This document shows, piece by piece, positions 43,703 through 53,195 of a stretch of DNA of 64,000 bases (within the stretch, counting starts at the first letter, position 1; every line of letters starts with the position of its first letter). The notes under the pieces are model-generated. The model searched no databases. It was given only the letters and a program-made list of their open reading frames with translations, and was not told the origin of the DNA. A program made the translations under genes and the position numbers. The DNA lies in contig JAFQZR010000005.1 in NCBI GenBank assembly GCA_017405785.1, forward strand, positions 62,001-126,000. The letters are read 5' to 3'. This DNA comes from Erysipelotrichaceae bacterium. Lineage in GTDB: Bacteria; Bacillota_I; Bacilli_A; Erysipelotrichales; Erysipelotrichaceae.

Positions 43703-45941
43703 ATTCTGATGGATTAATTGTATCAAGAATGAGTTGAGCCAATGCCTGGCTTCCTGCTTTGGTCAGATGCTTGCGGTCAAAGGCGAAGTATTCTGAGTGT
43801 TCCTTCTTGGCATTTGACCAGTCGATGACAGTGACCTTTTCAAACCCGGAAACAACCGCATCGATGTTATCGTTGGTGGTGTTGCCCTTGTTCATCGGAG
43901 TCTTGATGATGTAGACTTCCTTGCCGTTAAGTTTATCAAGCAGCTGCTGGATCGTCACCTTTTCAACGGTCTTGTTGGAACCAATGTTGATGAATACCTT
44001 GGAAGGCAGGGAATCAGTGCTGATGAGATTGTCAATATCAGCGAATACCGTATCCCAGTTGAGTTCCTCAGCAGTGATGATATACGGTTCTTCCAGATTC
44101 GCGCGGAGAATGTCTACGCAGGTCAGCAGATAACCATCCCCGATACCCATGACAGAGTGGTCTTCGTCAAGGTTGTACTTTCTGACAACCAGGTCCTGGG
44201 CAATGCAGTCAAGGATGTATTCGGCATAGCCCTTTCTTCCTTCCGGTGTCAGGTGAATGCCGTCATAGTAGAAGTATTCGTTGTGGTCTCTTGAATAGAC
44301 TTCCCAGTCGATTACGGTAACGTTCTTGTATTTCTTGCCGATGGACAGGATGGTGTCACGGTTGGCGAACTGCCAGTTGTTGGTAGTTGTCAGGAAGTAG
44401 ACATATCTGTCACCGCAGATGGAGACCATCTGGTCGTAGGAGCTGGCTGGTACCGGTCCGTTGGTTCCTATGTGAATGACAACTGGATTTCCCAGGGTTC
44501 CGTTGTTTTTCCAGCTCTGCAGAATTTCGATGGCAGGATACTGGGAACGGTTCTGGGCTGCATCAAATTCACCGTTAGGGAAAGTCCGGTATAAGGTCGG
44601 AACGGCACCTAACATGACAGAGTCACCGACAGCACTGATCGGCAGGTTCTTGGCATCGACATCTTCGATCATCTTTTCCGGATCAGACAGTAACTGTCTT
44701 TCCCGCCGGCGTTTCTCCATGAATTCCTGCTGCAGCTGTTCCTGGATCTCAGCGCTCTTGTTAAGCTCGGCTTCCATGTCAGCCATGTCCTGGGTATAGT
44801 CCTTAGCCCGGATGAACTGAATGACACCTCTGAAAGTAGGTAATGCCAGTGCGGCACATAAAGCCAGTTTCAGAACATTGTCAAATTTAAACGGCTTTAT
44901 TCTGAAGCTTAAGGCATAATGCAGGATAATTGAGATGGCTATGGTGCTGAGAACATACAGGAAACCGGCTGATCCTTCAATTCCTCCCATCAGGATGAAT
45001 AAAAACAGGACAGGGTAATGTGTCAGGTAAACTTCATAACTGATGGAGGCAATTCTCTTGATGACCGGTATGGACAGAGTACGGTAGACTCTGGAAGAAC
45101 GGTTGTTCACGGTATCAATGATCAGTAATGTCAGCAGTGATGTAATAATAAATGAATAGTTATATAAGCTGTGAGTTTCGTTGATGACGAAGAACATGAC
45201 TGTCAGGGCTATCATTTCAATGGCGAACAGAATCTCGCCGACATATTTCATTTTCATGAAATTGAAGGTCATGCGCTTGTAGTTGCTGCGCCATAAGCCC
45301 AGACAGACACCTAAGAGGATGGAGAATATCCTGGCATCGGTACCGAAGTAGATCCTCATCTCCGGCGCGTTGGCTTTGATTAAAGCCGGAATAATGGTCA
45401 TGCTGTAGATCGTTGCGGCTACAACCAGGATCCATACGAAGATGAACTTGATGTAGCGGGTGATCCAGCGGAAGGCACGGTAGCACAGCGGAAGTACTAT
45501 TTCAACCTGCAGCAGCAGAGAGATGTACCACATATGAATGAAAGGTGAATTTGTGACACGGGAGAAATATGACTGACCGGCTGTTATCTGCCACCAGTTG
45601 TTATAACCGGCCAAGACTGATATGGATTCCGGTTTCTTGTTAAGCCACATCAGATCCGGGAACAGAGATACGGCATACAGAGTCACAAAGACGACTACGG
45701 CCATAGGCAGATACAGACGGAACAGACGCTTTGTGTAGTATTCAGCTACCGAGAAGTGTTCCTTTTTAGCGTTGGATGTTACAAACAGATAACCGTGTAA
45801 TACCAGGAAACAGCAGACCGCCAAAAAACCCCCGGGGATGAAATCCGGGTTGACGTGATAGATCAGAACTGCGATCGTGCATATGATCCTCAGTATGTCC
45901 AGACCGTATGCATATGTCTTTTTGTTTCCTGTTGCGGCCAT
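43701..45941 (-). CDS. OatA-like membrane acyltransferase with two SGNH domains
   Basis: 746 aa. N-terminal acyltransferase-3 domain with about ten helices (residues 10-380; YGLDILRIICTIAVLIYHVNP at the start). After a charged coiled stretch (about 390-430) comes an SGNH domain with Ser441 (VGDSVM), GTNG, and Asp560/His563 (DGIHLTP). A second, related domain follows (about 598-746): Asp722/His725 (FDRKHLT) remain but the Ser position is Gly603 (GIGDGY). Both carry a VTVIDW strand, showing internal duplication. Likely O-acetylates peptidoglycan or another surface polymer. Confidence 0.88.
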   Translation of the reverse strand: MAATGNKKTYAYGLDILRIICTIAVLIYHVNPDFIPGGFLAVCCFLVLHGYLFVTSNAKKEHFSVAEYYTKRLFRLYLPMAVVVFVTLYAVSLFPDLMWLNKKPESISVLAGYNNWWQITAGQSYFSRVTNSPFIHMWYISLLLQVEIVLPLCYRAFRWITRYIKFIFVWILVVAATIYSMTIIPALIKANAPEMRIYFGTDARIFSILLGVCLGLWRSNYKRMTFNFMKMKYVGEILFAIEMIALTVMFFVINETHSLYNYSFIITSLLTLLIIDTVNNRSSRVYRTLSIPVIKRIASISYEVYLTHYPVLFLFILMGGIEGSAGFLYVLSTIAISIILHYALSFRIKPFKFDNVLKLALCAALALPTFRGVIQFIRAKDYTQDMADMEAELNKSAEIQEQLQQEFMEKRRRERQLLSDPEKMIEDVDAKNLPISAVGDSVMLGAVPTLYRTFPNGEFDAAQNRSQYPAIEILQSWKNNGTLGNPVVIHIGTNGPVPASSYDQMVSICGDRYVYFLTTTNNWQFANRDTILSIGKKYKNVTVIDWEVYSRDHNEYFYYDGIHLTPEGRKGYAEYILDCIAQDLVVRKYNLDEDHSVMGIGDGYLLTCVDILRANLEEPYIITAEELNWDTVFADIDNLISTDSLPSKVFINIGSNKTVEKVTIQQLLDKLNGKEVYIIKTPMNKGNTTNDNIDAVVSGFEKVTVIDWSNAKKEHSEYFAFDRKHLTKAGSQALAQLILDTINPSE

Positions 45942-45947
45942 TTACAA

Positions 45948-46241
45948 TTACTTTCCGTTTACCACGTTTCTTTCTGCTTCACTTAACGGCTTATCAATAA
46001 CGTCGTCATGAGATTCTGTTTTATTCAGTGAATAGTTCCGGGAAAAACTGCTTTCTTCCGGTTGTGTCTGCTGCCGGAGTTGTAAACTCTGCTTTTTATC
46101 AGCAGCGCTTAATGCTCCAAGCAAGACAAAAAATCCAAATATGGCTAAACCCAGTATCTGGGGATAAACCGCTGCTGCCATCAGCGAAATCGCTGCAAAG
46201 GCAGCTGTAATGATAAGACGGGCAGAGGTTTTATTTGCCAT
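45948..46241 (-). CDS. Small membrane protein with C-terminal PLSEAERNV tag (1)
   Basis: 97 aa. Two hydrophobic helices (about 8-25 and 28-46) and a polar tail ending DKPLSEAERNVVNGK. The next gene upstream ends in nearly the same sequence. Overlaps that gene by 11 bases and precedes the acyltransferase by six, so the three form an operon. Function unknown. Confidence 0.7.
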   Translation of the reverse strand: MANKTSARLIITAAFAAISLMAAAVYPQILGLAIFGFFVLLGALSAADKKQSLQLRQQTQPEESSFSRNYSLNKTESHDDVIDKPLSEAERNVVNGK

Positions 46242-46515
46242 AAAGGACGTTTCTTTCGGCTTCGCTTAACGGACCGTCATGAATGCCTGAATCCTTGGTC
46301 GTGTCTTTTCTGGAATAGACATTGGAATAGAAGAGCTGCTGATCATGTGATCCGCCGGCCTGAGGAGTCTGGAGTTTCTGCTGCTTGTAAACAGGCGGAC
46401 GCTTTTTATCGTTGTACTTATTGTTTGCCGTACGGGCATTAAGGGCTATAACAAAAAAAGCAACCCAGAAAATAATAGGAAAAACAATAGATATGATATC
46501 AAAAAATCCACTCAT
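46231..46515 (-). CDS. Small membrane protein with C-terminal PLSEAERNV tag (2)
   Basis: 94 aa. One N-terminal helix (about 5-26), a basic and glutamine-rich tail, and the ending HDGPLSEAERNVLYGK. First gene of the operon with the acyltransferase; ribosome site AAGGAGG. The shared C-terminal block, after otherwise different sequences, suggests a recognition motif. Confidence 0.7.
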   Translation of the reverse strand: MSGFFDIISIVFPIIFWVAFFVIALNARTANNKYNDKKRPPVYKQQKLQTPQAGGSHDQQLFYSNVYSRKDTTKDSGIHDGPLSEAERNVLYGK

Positions 46516-46602
46516 CTTCCTAACCTCCTTCTTAATAATTATATATAATTAATCTCCTGTTTTCCACTAACTGTTTAGTCAATGATATATTGGCGGAAAC
46601 AG

Positions 46603-46632
46603 TTGAAAACGCTTACAGATTTGTACTATAAT
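46603..46632 (+). promoter_or_regulatory. Promoter with perfect cre site over the -35
   Basis: TTGAAAACGCTTACA (46603-46617) matches the CcpA cre consensus WTGNAANCGNWNNCW at all 15 positions. It covers the -35 TTGAAA (46603-46608); the -10 TATAAT is at 46627-46632, 18 bases later. Binding there should repress the gene when preferred sugars are present. Confidence 0.7.
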
Positions 46633-46672
46633 GTAATTTACTGTAAAAGAAACGGTATAGGGGGAAGTTGTA

Positions 46673-47500
46673 ATGGCTATATACGAAATTTTACACGCAA
46701 AAGACAGTAATACATATTATGAACTGAGAAGAGATTTCTTTAACGGCTCTCTTGATAGCTTCATCGGAAGTTCACTTAACGGATTTGCAGAATTCAACAC
46801 CATGTTTGAAAGACTCCTGGAAATCGATCCTGAACTGCAGGTCTGTGCCGGCCTACCGGTAGAGATCAGCACCAAGGCAATATCAAATCAGATCATACGC
46901 TATAAGGATGCCTTCAAGCTTCCTGAGAAATCCATAACCGTACCTCTGATCATCTACTGGCAGAAAGATCAGCAGGACAGAGCAGTAATGTTCTCTCTGA
47001 CAAACTACATTGAAGCCAAGGGACTGTATTATTGCCTGACTGAACCGGATCTGGAATTCGGTCAGACCAGAAACGAGATCCTGACGATGTGTCTGAAGGA
47101 AGAAACAACAGATGACGTCATCCGGGCTGTCACCAGCATGCATGAAGGCAAGAAAGCCGTAGGTGCCTTACAGCGCTCCCTGGATCATAAGTACATCAAT
47201 AACGTTGATGAAATGAAGGAAGAAGCCGTAGTTCTGGCTAAGAATATCTTTGATGAAGTAACACGGGAGCTTCCTGAGATGGAAGACAGAGGACCGCTGA
47301 TCAACGAAACGATCGCCCGTATCTTCCTGATCAAAAAGGCTCTCTATGTTCAGTACATGATGTCAAAGGATCTGCTGGTCAACCGCCATGAAGGCGATGT
47401 CAAGAAGCAGAGACAGTTTGCCAAGGCCTACAGCGATGAAGTGCCGATCGTATCACTATCATCCCTGTGGCGTCTTACCAAGGATGGTATAGAAGAGTAA
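46673..47500 (+). CDS. Unknown protein under predicted catabolite control
   Basis: 275 aa, soluble, mostly helical, with no signal peptide or membrane helix. I do not recognise a family. Features: a central strand-rich part (ITVPLIIYWQKDQQDRAVMFSL, about 85-106) and a helical C-terminal half ending SLSSLWRLTKDGIEE. Ribosome site GGGGGAAG. Single gene with its own promoter, cre site and terminator. Confidence 0.75.
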   Translation: MAIYEILHAKDSNTYYELRRDFFNGSLDSFIGSSLNGFAEFNTMFERLLEIDPELQVCAGLPVEISTKAISNQIIRYKDAFKLPEKSITVPLIIYWQKDQQDRAVMFSLTNYIEAKGLYYCLTEPDLEFGQTRNEILTMCLKEETTDDVIRAVTSMHEGKKAVGALQRSLDHKYINNVDEMKEEAVVLAKNIFDEVTRELPEMEDRGPLINETIARIFLIKKALYVQYMMSKDLLVNRHEGDVKKQRQFAKAYSDEVPIVSLSSLWRLTKDGIEE

Positions 47501-47506
47501 AAAAAG

Positions 47507-47531
47507 AATCACTTCGCATGAAGTGATTTTT
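47507..47531 (+). terminator. Rho-independent terminator
   Basis: AATCACTTC (47507-47515), GCAT loop, GAAGTGATT (47520-47528), then TTT. Confidence 0.82.
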
Positions 47532-47570
47532 CATTAGGTTAAGCAGTAAAAAACCAGGATATCCCGGTTT

Positions 47571-48116
47571 TCAGTCGTTTGGAGTTTTTTTGACGGTTGG
47601 TCTGAATGTATTGAAACCGATGCTGCGGAAGATGTTGAAGTAATCTTCAATGTCAAAGTCTCCGCCGGTATTCAGTATTTCATAATCCTGACCGTAAGCA
47701 GTAATGATGTAACCGGTAGAAACAAATCCGTTACGGGTGTAGAAACGTTCTCTGGCTTCTCTTTGGGCAATGTTCGGTGCTTCAGGATCCACAGGTTCTT
47801 CATCGAGAATGAGATCGTAATCAGCGTAGTTTTCTCTGATGTAGTTCAGTATCTTTGTCCCGTAACCCTGACCTCTTTTTGCAGGGGTTACAGCCAGGAA
47901 AGAAACATACCGCAGATTCTCGTTTCTTATTAACAGGTAAAAGGCGACGAATTCATCGTCATCATAGACACTGCACAGATCGGCATTGTCCAGTTGGCTT
48001 ATTTCCAGCATCAGGTCAAAAGGCATTCTTTCTTTTGGCGGGAAAGCTTCTTCATAGAGCTCAATTACCTGGAGCTTTTCATCGGATTCATTTGTAAGTT
48101 TTCTGGTTCTCAGCAT
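47571..48116 (-). CDS. GNAT-family N-acetyltransferase
   Basis: 181 aa. The acetyl-CoA loop RGQGYGTKIL (about 85-94) after FLAVTPAK is clear, with ARERFYTRNGFVSTGY at about 128-143. Acceptor unknown. The tail after residue 155 is not part of the core fold. Ribosome site AAGGATG; TATAAT upstream on the minus strand. Divergent from the next gene. Confidence 0.85.
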   Translation of the reverse strand: MLRTRKLTNESDEKLQVIELYEEAFPPKERMPFDLMLEISQLDNADLCSVYDDDEFVAFYLLIRNENLRYVSFLAVTPAKRGQGYGTKILNYIRENYADYDLILDEEPVDPEAPNIAQREARERFYTRNGFVSTGYIITAYGQDYEILNTGGDFDIEDYFNIFRSIGFNTFRPTVKKTPND

Positions 48117-48203
48117 ATTTTCACATCCTTATGTCTTAATTATAGTACATTATCGTGCTGTAAGTGCTATACTTAATTATAGTTTTTGAGGAGGGTGATA
48201 TAA

Positions 48204-48887
48204 ATGTTCAGAACAATCATCACGGCAATAGGCTGGATACTGATAATGATCATAGCTGTTGTGGAACTGATAACATTCTTCGGTTTGCTGAAAAGATCTC
48301 TTTATAACAAGAGAAAAGTATGCACCTACATGGCTTTGCTGGCACTGGGACTGTTTTTCGATGCTGCAGTACTGTCAGTCGGCCGTTTTGTGGGAACCGG
48401 ATCGCTCCTTCAGACTCTTTCCAAAGTCAGAATGATCGTACGCGGATTCATGATTCCGCTGATTCTGCCGATCTGTGCATATGCACTGGATATGAAAAAT
48501 TCACCTAAGAGAGTATTCTGGCTGTTAATGCTGGCATGCAGCGCCGCCGGTGTTGTGGCTGCCGTATTTGCCAAGATCGTCCCGTCTCCTCGGGCAGGAA
48601 TTGTCCGTTATACAAGTTCATCAGCCACACCTTTATGGGCTGATGCCATCAGCATGTACATGCCTCTGGCAATCTATGCCATTCTGATACTCTGCGGCTT
48701 TGCGATGATCTTCAAGGCCAAAACCATCTGGATCCTGTTAGCGGGTCTGGTAGTGGCTGGTCTGACTGTAGTTGGACAGTTTACCGGTTTTGAGGACCTG
48801 TCCTTCCTGTTTGCGTCATTCGGTGAAATGTGGATGCTGGTATTCTTCCATGCATACACTAAGAAATTAAAGAAATCATATTTATAA
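48204..48887 (+). CDS. Polytopic membrane protein, unknown
   Basis: 227 aa, about seven hydrophobic helices with short loops; positions roughly 5-27, 40-62, 83-102, 108-126, 150-168, 172-190 and 196-215. Good ribosome site GAGGAGGGTG. Precedes the polysaccharide deacetylase by 24 bases, so likely co-expressed. No family recognised. Confidence 0.72.
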   Translation: MFRTIITAIGWILIMIIAVVELITFFGLLKRSLYNKRKVCTYMALLALGLFFDAAVLSVGRFVGTGSLLQTLSKVRMIVRGFMIPLILPICAYALDMKNSPKRVFWLLMLACSAAGVVAAVFAKIVPSPRAGIVRYTSSSATPLWADAISMYMPLAIYAILILCGFAMIFKAKTIWILLAGLVVAGLTVVGQFTGFEDLSFLFASFGEMWMLVFFHAYTKKLKKSYL

Positions 48888-48911
48888 AGAAATAGAGTAG
48901 TTGGTATTTTT

Positions 48912-50318
48912 ATGAAGAAAACTGGGGTTCTTCTTGTAATCATTGCGATTTTAATAAGTCTGATAGGGGTTATGTCGACTCTGACTTTTAATCTGTATCA
49001 GATCAGTTTTGACATGCACGGTCAGGAAAGTGTGGTCCGGGAATACGGAGGACCGTACATCGATCCGGAGGTAACGGCTTACCGGTCTCCTGTTCTGATG
49101 CCTTTCTATAAGAAAGAACTTTATGTCAGTAAGTTCATGCATCTGGATGTCAATAAGATGGGTGAACAGGAGATTGAATATCACCGGAAGATAGGCAATA
49201 AGGAAGAAACAGCCATACGTAAGGTTACCGTGGAAGACCACAAGCCTCCGGTCATAACCCTGATAACCGATCCTGAGTACTATACCTTACCGGGTCATGA
49301 ATATCAGGAGGAAGGCTTCAGCGCCTTTGATAAGCTCGACGGTGATGTTACTGATAAGGTCATCAGCCGTGAAGAGAACGGTATTGTCTATTACAGTGTA
49401 ACGGACGCTCACGGTAATGAAGCTACAGCTGAAAGAGAGATCGTCTATGATGACCGCAAGGGTCCGGTGATCAGCTTTGCCAACGGTGATTATGTAAAGA
49501 TCATGGCCAACAGCTCCTACAAGGATGAGTATACGGCTGTTGATGATCTTGACGGTGACGTAACTGACAAGGTCAAGGTTGAAGGCAGTGTAAATACTTC
49601 TTCTCCGGGTGTCTATACTCTTAAGTATACGGTTTCCGATTCCTATGGAAATGAAACGGTCCGTGAGAAAAAGGTTGAAGTACTCAGCCGGCGGGGAGGC
49701 ATAATCTATCTGACATTTGATGACGGACCGGGTGCCAGCACTTCCCGACTGCTGGATATTCTTGACAAGTACAATGTCAAGGCCACATTCTTCGTTGTCG
49801 GTGTTTATCCAGGTTATTTCTATAACATCAAGAGAGCGTATGAAGCTGGACATACAATTGCGGTTCACTCATATACTCACGATTATGCCAGGATCTATTC
49901 CAGTGAAAGTGCCTATTGGGCTGATTTTGAAAACATGCAGGATGTTATCGTCCGGCAGACCGGTCACCGTACCAACCTGTTCCGTTTCCCGGGCGGTTCA
50001 TCAAATACCGTATCCCGGAACTACAGTTACGGCATCATGACCAGACTGGCTCAGCAGGCTGCCGATAAAGGCTATGTCTACTTTGACTGGAATGTGGAAA
50101 GCGGCGATGCCGGCAGAACCACTGATCCGGCTCAGGTTTACCGGAACATCATCAACGGTGTTTCCGGACGTAAGACATCTGTAGTATTATGCCATGACAG
50201 TAAGAGCTATACGGTCGATGCCATTGAGGATGTCATCATCTGGTGTCTGAATAACGGTTATTCATTCCAGCCGCTGACAGAAAACAGCTTTACTGCTCAT
50301 CACGGCATAAATAACTGA
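48912..50318 (+). CDS. Membrane-anchored polysaccharide deacetylase with two Ig-like domains
   Basis: 468 aa. Signal anchor (about 5-28), an unassigned domain to about 110, two DUF5011-type Ig-like modules (each with a FxAxDxLDGDVTDKV pattern, about 115-180 and 190-255), then a NodB domain with TFDDGPG (about 270), HSYTHD (about 318), RFPGGSSN (about 358) and CHDSK (about 428). Extracellular de-N-acetylation of peptidoglycan or another glycan is the likely role. Confidence 0.92.
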   Translation: MKKTGVLLVIIAILISLIGVMSTLTFNLYQISFDMHGQESVVREYGGPYIDPEVTAYRSPVLMPFYKKELYVSKFMHLDVNKMGEQEIEYHRKIGNKEETAIRKVTVEDHKPPVITLITDPEYYTLPGHEYQEEGFSAFDKLDGDVTDKVISREENGIVYYSVTDAHGNEATAEREIVYDDRKGPVISFANGDYVKIMANSSYKDEYTAVDDLDGDVTDKVKVEGSVNTSSPGVYTLKYTVSDSYGNETVREKKVEVLSRRGGIIYLTFDDGPGASTSRLLDILDKYNVKATFFVVGVYPGYFYNIKRAYEAGHTIAVHSYTHDYARIYSSESAYWADFENMQDVIVRQTGHRTNLFRFPGGSSNTVSRNYSYGIMTRLAQQAADKGYVYFDWNVESGDAGRTTDPAQVYRNIINGVSGRKTSVVLCHDSKSYTVDAIEDVIIWCLNNGYSFQPLTENSFTAHHGINN

Positions 50319-50338
50319 TGCCAATATGTGAAATAAGG

Positions 50339-50368
50339 GCTGTCCGATACAATGTCGGACAGCTTTTG
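50339..50368 (+). terminator. Rho-independent terminator
   Basis: GCTGTCCGA (50339-50347) pairs with TCGGACAGC (50355-50363), then TTTTG. A TATAAT for the next gene follows at 50371-50376. Confidence 0.8.
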
Positions 50369-50396
50369 TGTATAATAAAGACAGGAGAGAAACACT

Positions 50397-51569
50397 ATGT
50401 ATAATTTCGTATATGATATTCCGACCAGAGTGTATTTCGGACCGGATCAGCTGAACAATCTCGGTAAAGAATTAAAAAGATTCGGAACCAGAGTCCTGCT
50501 GGTTTACGGTGGCGGCTCAATTAAGAGAACCGGTCTTTATGACAGAATAAAGGAAGAAGTTGAAAAGGAAGGGCTGGAACTCTTTGAGTTCGGCGGTATC
50601 GAACCGAATCCACGTCATACCTCAGTCAATGCCGGAGCAGCCATCTGCCGTGAAAAGAACATCGATGTGGTTCTGGCAGCAGGCGGCGGTTCGGTAATCG
50701 ATGCCAGCAAGTTCATCTGTGCCGGCCGTTATTATGACGGTGACATCTGGGATTTCTTTAAGGATAAGACCACACCTATACCTAAGGCTTTGCCGTTGGT
50801 GACCATTCTTACGATTGCCGCAACCGGAAGTGAAATGGACCCGGGCGGAGTCATTACCAACATGGATACCCATGAAAAACTGGGAAGAGCCGATCAGAAG
50901 CTGTTACCGGCAGTATCATTCCTTGATCCGACTCTGACTTATACCGTATCAAAGTTCCAGACAGCCTGCGGCAGTGCCGATATCTTCTCACATATCAGTG
51001 AAACATACTTTGCCCGTAAGGATGACGGTCTGTACATGCTGGACAAGTTTGCGGAAGGTGTCATGAAGACGGTAATAATGTATGCGCCTGATGCCTTACG
51101 GAATCCGGAAGACTATGAAGCCCGCGCCAACCTGATGTGGGCCGGCAGCTGGGCCATCAATAACTTCATCAGAATAGACACTCCTAACAAGTGGAGCTGC
51201 CATCCTCTGGAACATGAACTGTCAGCTTTCTATGACATAACTCACGGACTGGGCCTGGCCATTGTCACACCGAGATGGATGAGACATGTACTGAATGAGG
51301 AAACCCTGCCGATGTTTGTCAGATTCGGCGTTGAAGTCTGGGAGATCGACTACAATCTGCCGGACATGGAAATAGCTCTGGAAGCAATTAAGAGCCTGGA
51401 AGATTTCCTGTATAAGGATCTGGGTTTAACTGATAATCTGACCGATCTGGGTATTACGGATGAGCATTTCGAAGAGATGGCATCCAGAATTACCAAAAAC
51501 GGTCCGTTACAGGGCTTTGCCCCGTTAACGAAGGAAGACTGCCTTGCGATCTACAGGGCATGTCTGTAA
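50397..51569 (+). CDS. Iron-containing alcohol dehydrogenase (BdhA/YugJ-like)
   Basis: 390 aa. NAD(P)-binding AAGGGSVIDASKF (about 94-106), metal ligands in GSADIFSHI (about 190-198) and HPLEHELSAFYDITHGLGLAIV (about 267-288) with several conserved His. Reduces aldehydes to alcohols (butanol-dehydrogenase type) in fermentation. AGGAGAG precedes the ATG. Confidence 0.93.
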   Translation: MYNFVYDIPTRVYFGPDQLNNLGKELKRFGTRVLLVYGGGSIKRTGLYDRIKEEVEKEGLELFEFGGIEPNPRHTSVNAGAAICREKNIDVVLAAGGGSVIDASKFICAGRYYDGDIWDFFKDKTTPIPKALPLVTILTIAATGSEMDPGGVITNMDTHEKLGRADQKLLPAVSFLDPTLTYTVSKFQTACGSADIFSHISETYFARKDDGLYMLDKFAEGVMKTVIMYAPDALRNPEDYEARANLMWAGSWAINNFIRIDTPNKWSCHPLEHELSAFYDITHGLGLAIVTPRWMRHVLNEETLPMFVRFGVEVWEIDYNLPDMEIALEAIKSLEDFLYKDLGLTDNLTDLGITDEHFEEMASRITKNGPLQGFAPLTKEDCLAIYRACL

Positions 51570-51609
51570 ATCACCACAATGATGCTAGATGAAAGGGAGG
51601 AGCAACATC

Positions 51610-52590
51610 ATGAAAGAAGGAACAAGATATGTACCTTACAACGAGAGAACCGGAAACGAATCCATCGTATACTTTACCCGTGATCTTTCACCAGAAGGAC
51701 TGAAGAAAGCTTATGAAAAGGTTGAAGGTGCGATCTGTGACTGCGGTAAGGTAGCCATCAAGCTGCATACTGGCGAGAAAAACGGACCGAACATCATTCC
51801 AAGTGCCTGGGTAAAGGAATTGGTTGATGAGTATCTGCCTGATGCAACCATAATTGAAACCAACACGTATTATAAAGGCGACAGAGATACAACTTCCAAA
51901 CACCGAGCCACTTTAAAGGTCAACGGCTGGGATTTCTGCCCGGTTGACATTACGGACGCAGACGGAACAGCTCTGCTGCCGGTTGAAGACGGCAAATGGT
52001 TCAAAGAAATGTCCGTAGGCAAGAACATGTTAAGGTATGAAAACCTGGTAGTATTGACTCACTTCAAGGGACATGTTCAGGGCGGCTTCGGCGGTTCCAA
52101 CAAGAACATCGGCATCGGCTGTGCAGACGGCAAGATCGGAAAGAAATGGATCCACTCAACAGAAGGCAAGCAGTGGGGTGTCAGCAAGGAAGAGCTGATG
52201 GAGAAGATTACGGAATCCACCAAGGCTACCATTGACTACTTCGGCAAGCATGTCTGCTATGTCAATGTCATGAGAAACATGTCAGTTTCCTGTGACTGTG
52301 AAGGTCTGGCTGCCGAACCGGTGGTAACACCTAACGTAGGCATTCTGGCTTCCACTGACATTCTGGCCATTGACCAGGCCTGCGTTGACCTTGTCTATGC
52401 CATGAAACCGGAGGATAAGAAGGCTCTGGTTGAGAGAATGGAGTCCAGACACGGCCACAGACAGTTAAGCTACATGAAGGAAATGGGCATGGGCAATGAC
52501 AGATATGTTCTGATCGACCTGGACAACGATGAGGTCAGAATCTATCCTAAGGATGCCGTAGCACACGTAGTACCGTTTGTTAAGGAATAG
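51610..52590 (+). CDS. DUF362-family protein
   Basis: 326 aa. KVAIKLHTGEKNGPN (about 44-58), LTHFKGHVQGGFGGSNKNIGIGCADGKIGKKWIHS (about 150-185) and IDQACVDLVYAM match DUF362, a family of unknown function often linked with Fe-S enzymes; no ferredoxin-type cluster is present here. The ATG at 51610 follows GGGAGG. Confidence 0.85.
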   Translation: MKEGTRYVPYNERTGNESIVYFTRDLSPEGLKKAYEKVEGAICDCGKVAIKLHTGEKNGPNIIPSAWVKELVDEYLPDATIIETNTYYKGDRDTTSKHRATLKVNGWDFCPVDITDADGTALLPVEDGKWFKEMSVGKNMLRYENLVVLTHFKGHVQGGFGGSNKNIGIGCADGKIGKKWIHSTEGKQWGVSKEELMEKITESTKATIDYFGKHVCYVNVMRNMSVSCDCEGLAAEPVVTPNVGILASTDILAIDQACVDLVYAMKPEDKKALVERMESRHGHRQLSYMKEMGMGNDRYVLIDLDNDEVRIYPKDAVAHVVPFVKE

Positions 52591-52597
52591 TAACATG

Positions 52598-52620
52598 AAC
52601 ACCCGGTCATCCGGGTGTTT
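52598..52620 (+). terminator. Rho-independent terminator
   Basis: AACACCCGG (52598-52606), TCAT loop, CCGGGTGTT (52611-52619). Confidence 0.8.
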
Positions 52621-52635
52621 CTGAAAGTAAGTTAT

Positions 52636-53112
52636 ATGAACAGAACCAGGAAGATAACCTATCTGGGCATGGGAATTGCCCTGTATGTCGTGTTATCAAT
52701 GACAATAAAGATCCCTCTGATCAATCAGATCAAAACAGATTTCGGCTATCTGGCTTTCGGAGCCTTTCTGAATCTTTTCGGCATGGAAGCCACCATTGTC
52801 GGAGTAGCCGGATGTGTTATAGCCAATGCCTTTGTGGGCAGTGCCTTTCCGCCCGGCTGGGTAGCAGGACAGCTGTTTATCGGTCTGTTCTGCGGCTATC
52901 TGCTGAAAAAGACAGATAAGATATGGATGAAAGCTCTCATCTGTATTGCGGGTGTGTTCATCGGCATCGCGGCCATCAAGACAGTCATTGAATGTGTGCT
53001 GTTCCGGATACCTTTTGAGGTCAAGATCATCCGTAATCTTGTGGCATTTGTCGCTGATGTGATACCGATGATCCTGGGTGTGTTCATAGGTTCGAAAATG
53101 AAGCTCAAATAA
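52636..53112 (+). CDS. ECF transporter S-component
   Basis: 158 aa with about six short helices. TYLGMGIALYVVLSMTIKIPL at the start and the GxLxxxLFGMEAT and GWVAGQLFIGLFCGY segments fit the substrate-binding S-component of energy-coupling factor transporters. The vitamin or ion carried is not evident, and the shared EcfA/EcfT module is not in view. The ribosome site is weak. Confidence 0.8.
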   Translation: MNRTRKITYLGMGIALYVVLSMTIKIPLINQIKTDFGYLAFGAFLNLFGMEATIVGVAGCVIANAFVGSAFPPGWVAGQLFIGLFCGYLLKKTDKIWMKALICIAGVFIGIAAIKTVIECVLFRIPFEVKIIRNLVAFVADVIPMILGVFIGSKMKLK

Positions 53113-53116
53113 ACAT

Positions 53117-53143
53117 AAAGAAGGCTGCAGAAGTCTTCTTTTT
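53117..53143 (+). terminator. Rho-independent terminator
   Basis: AAAGAAGGCT (53117-53126) pairs with AGTCTTCTTT (53132-53141; one G-U pair) and a short T-run. Confidence 0.75.
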
Positions 53144-53195
53144 GTGTGTTTCATGGTAAGATATTGTTAGTGAAAAAGATATTGGGGGTAAGGTT

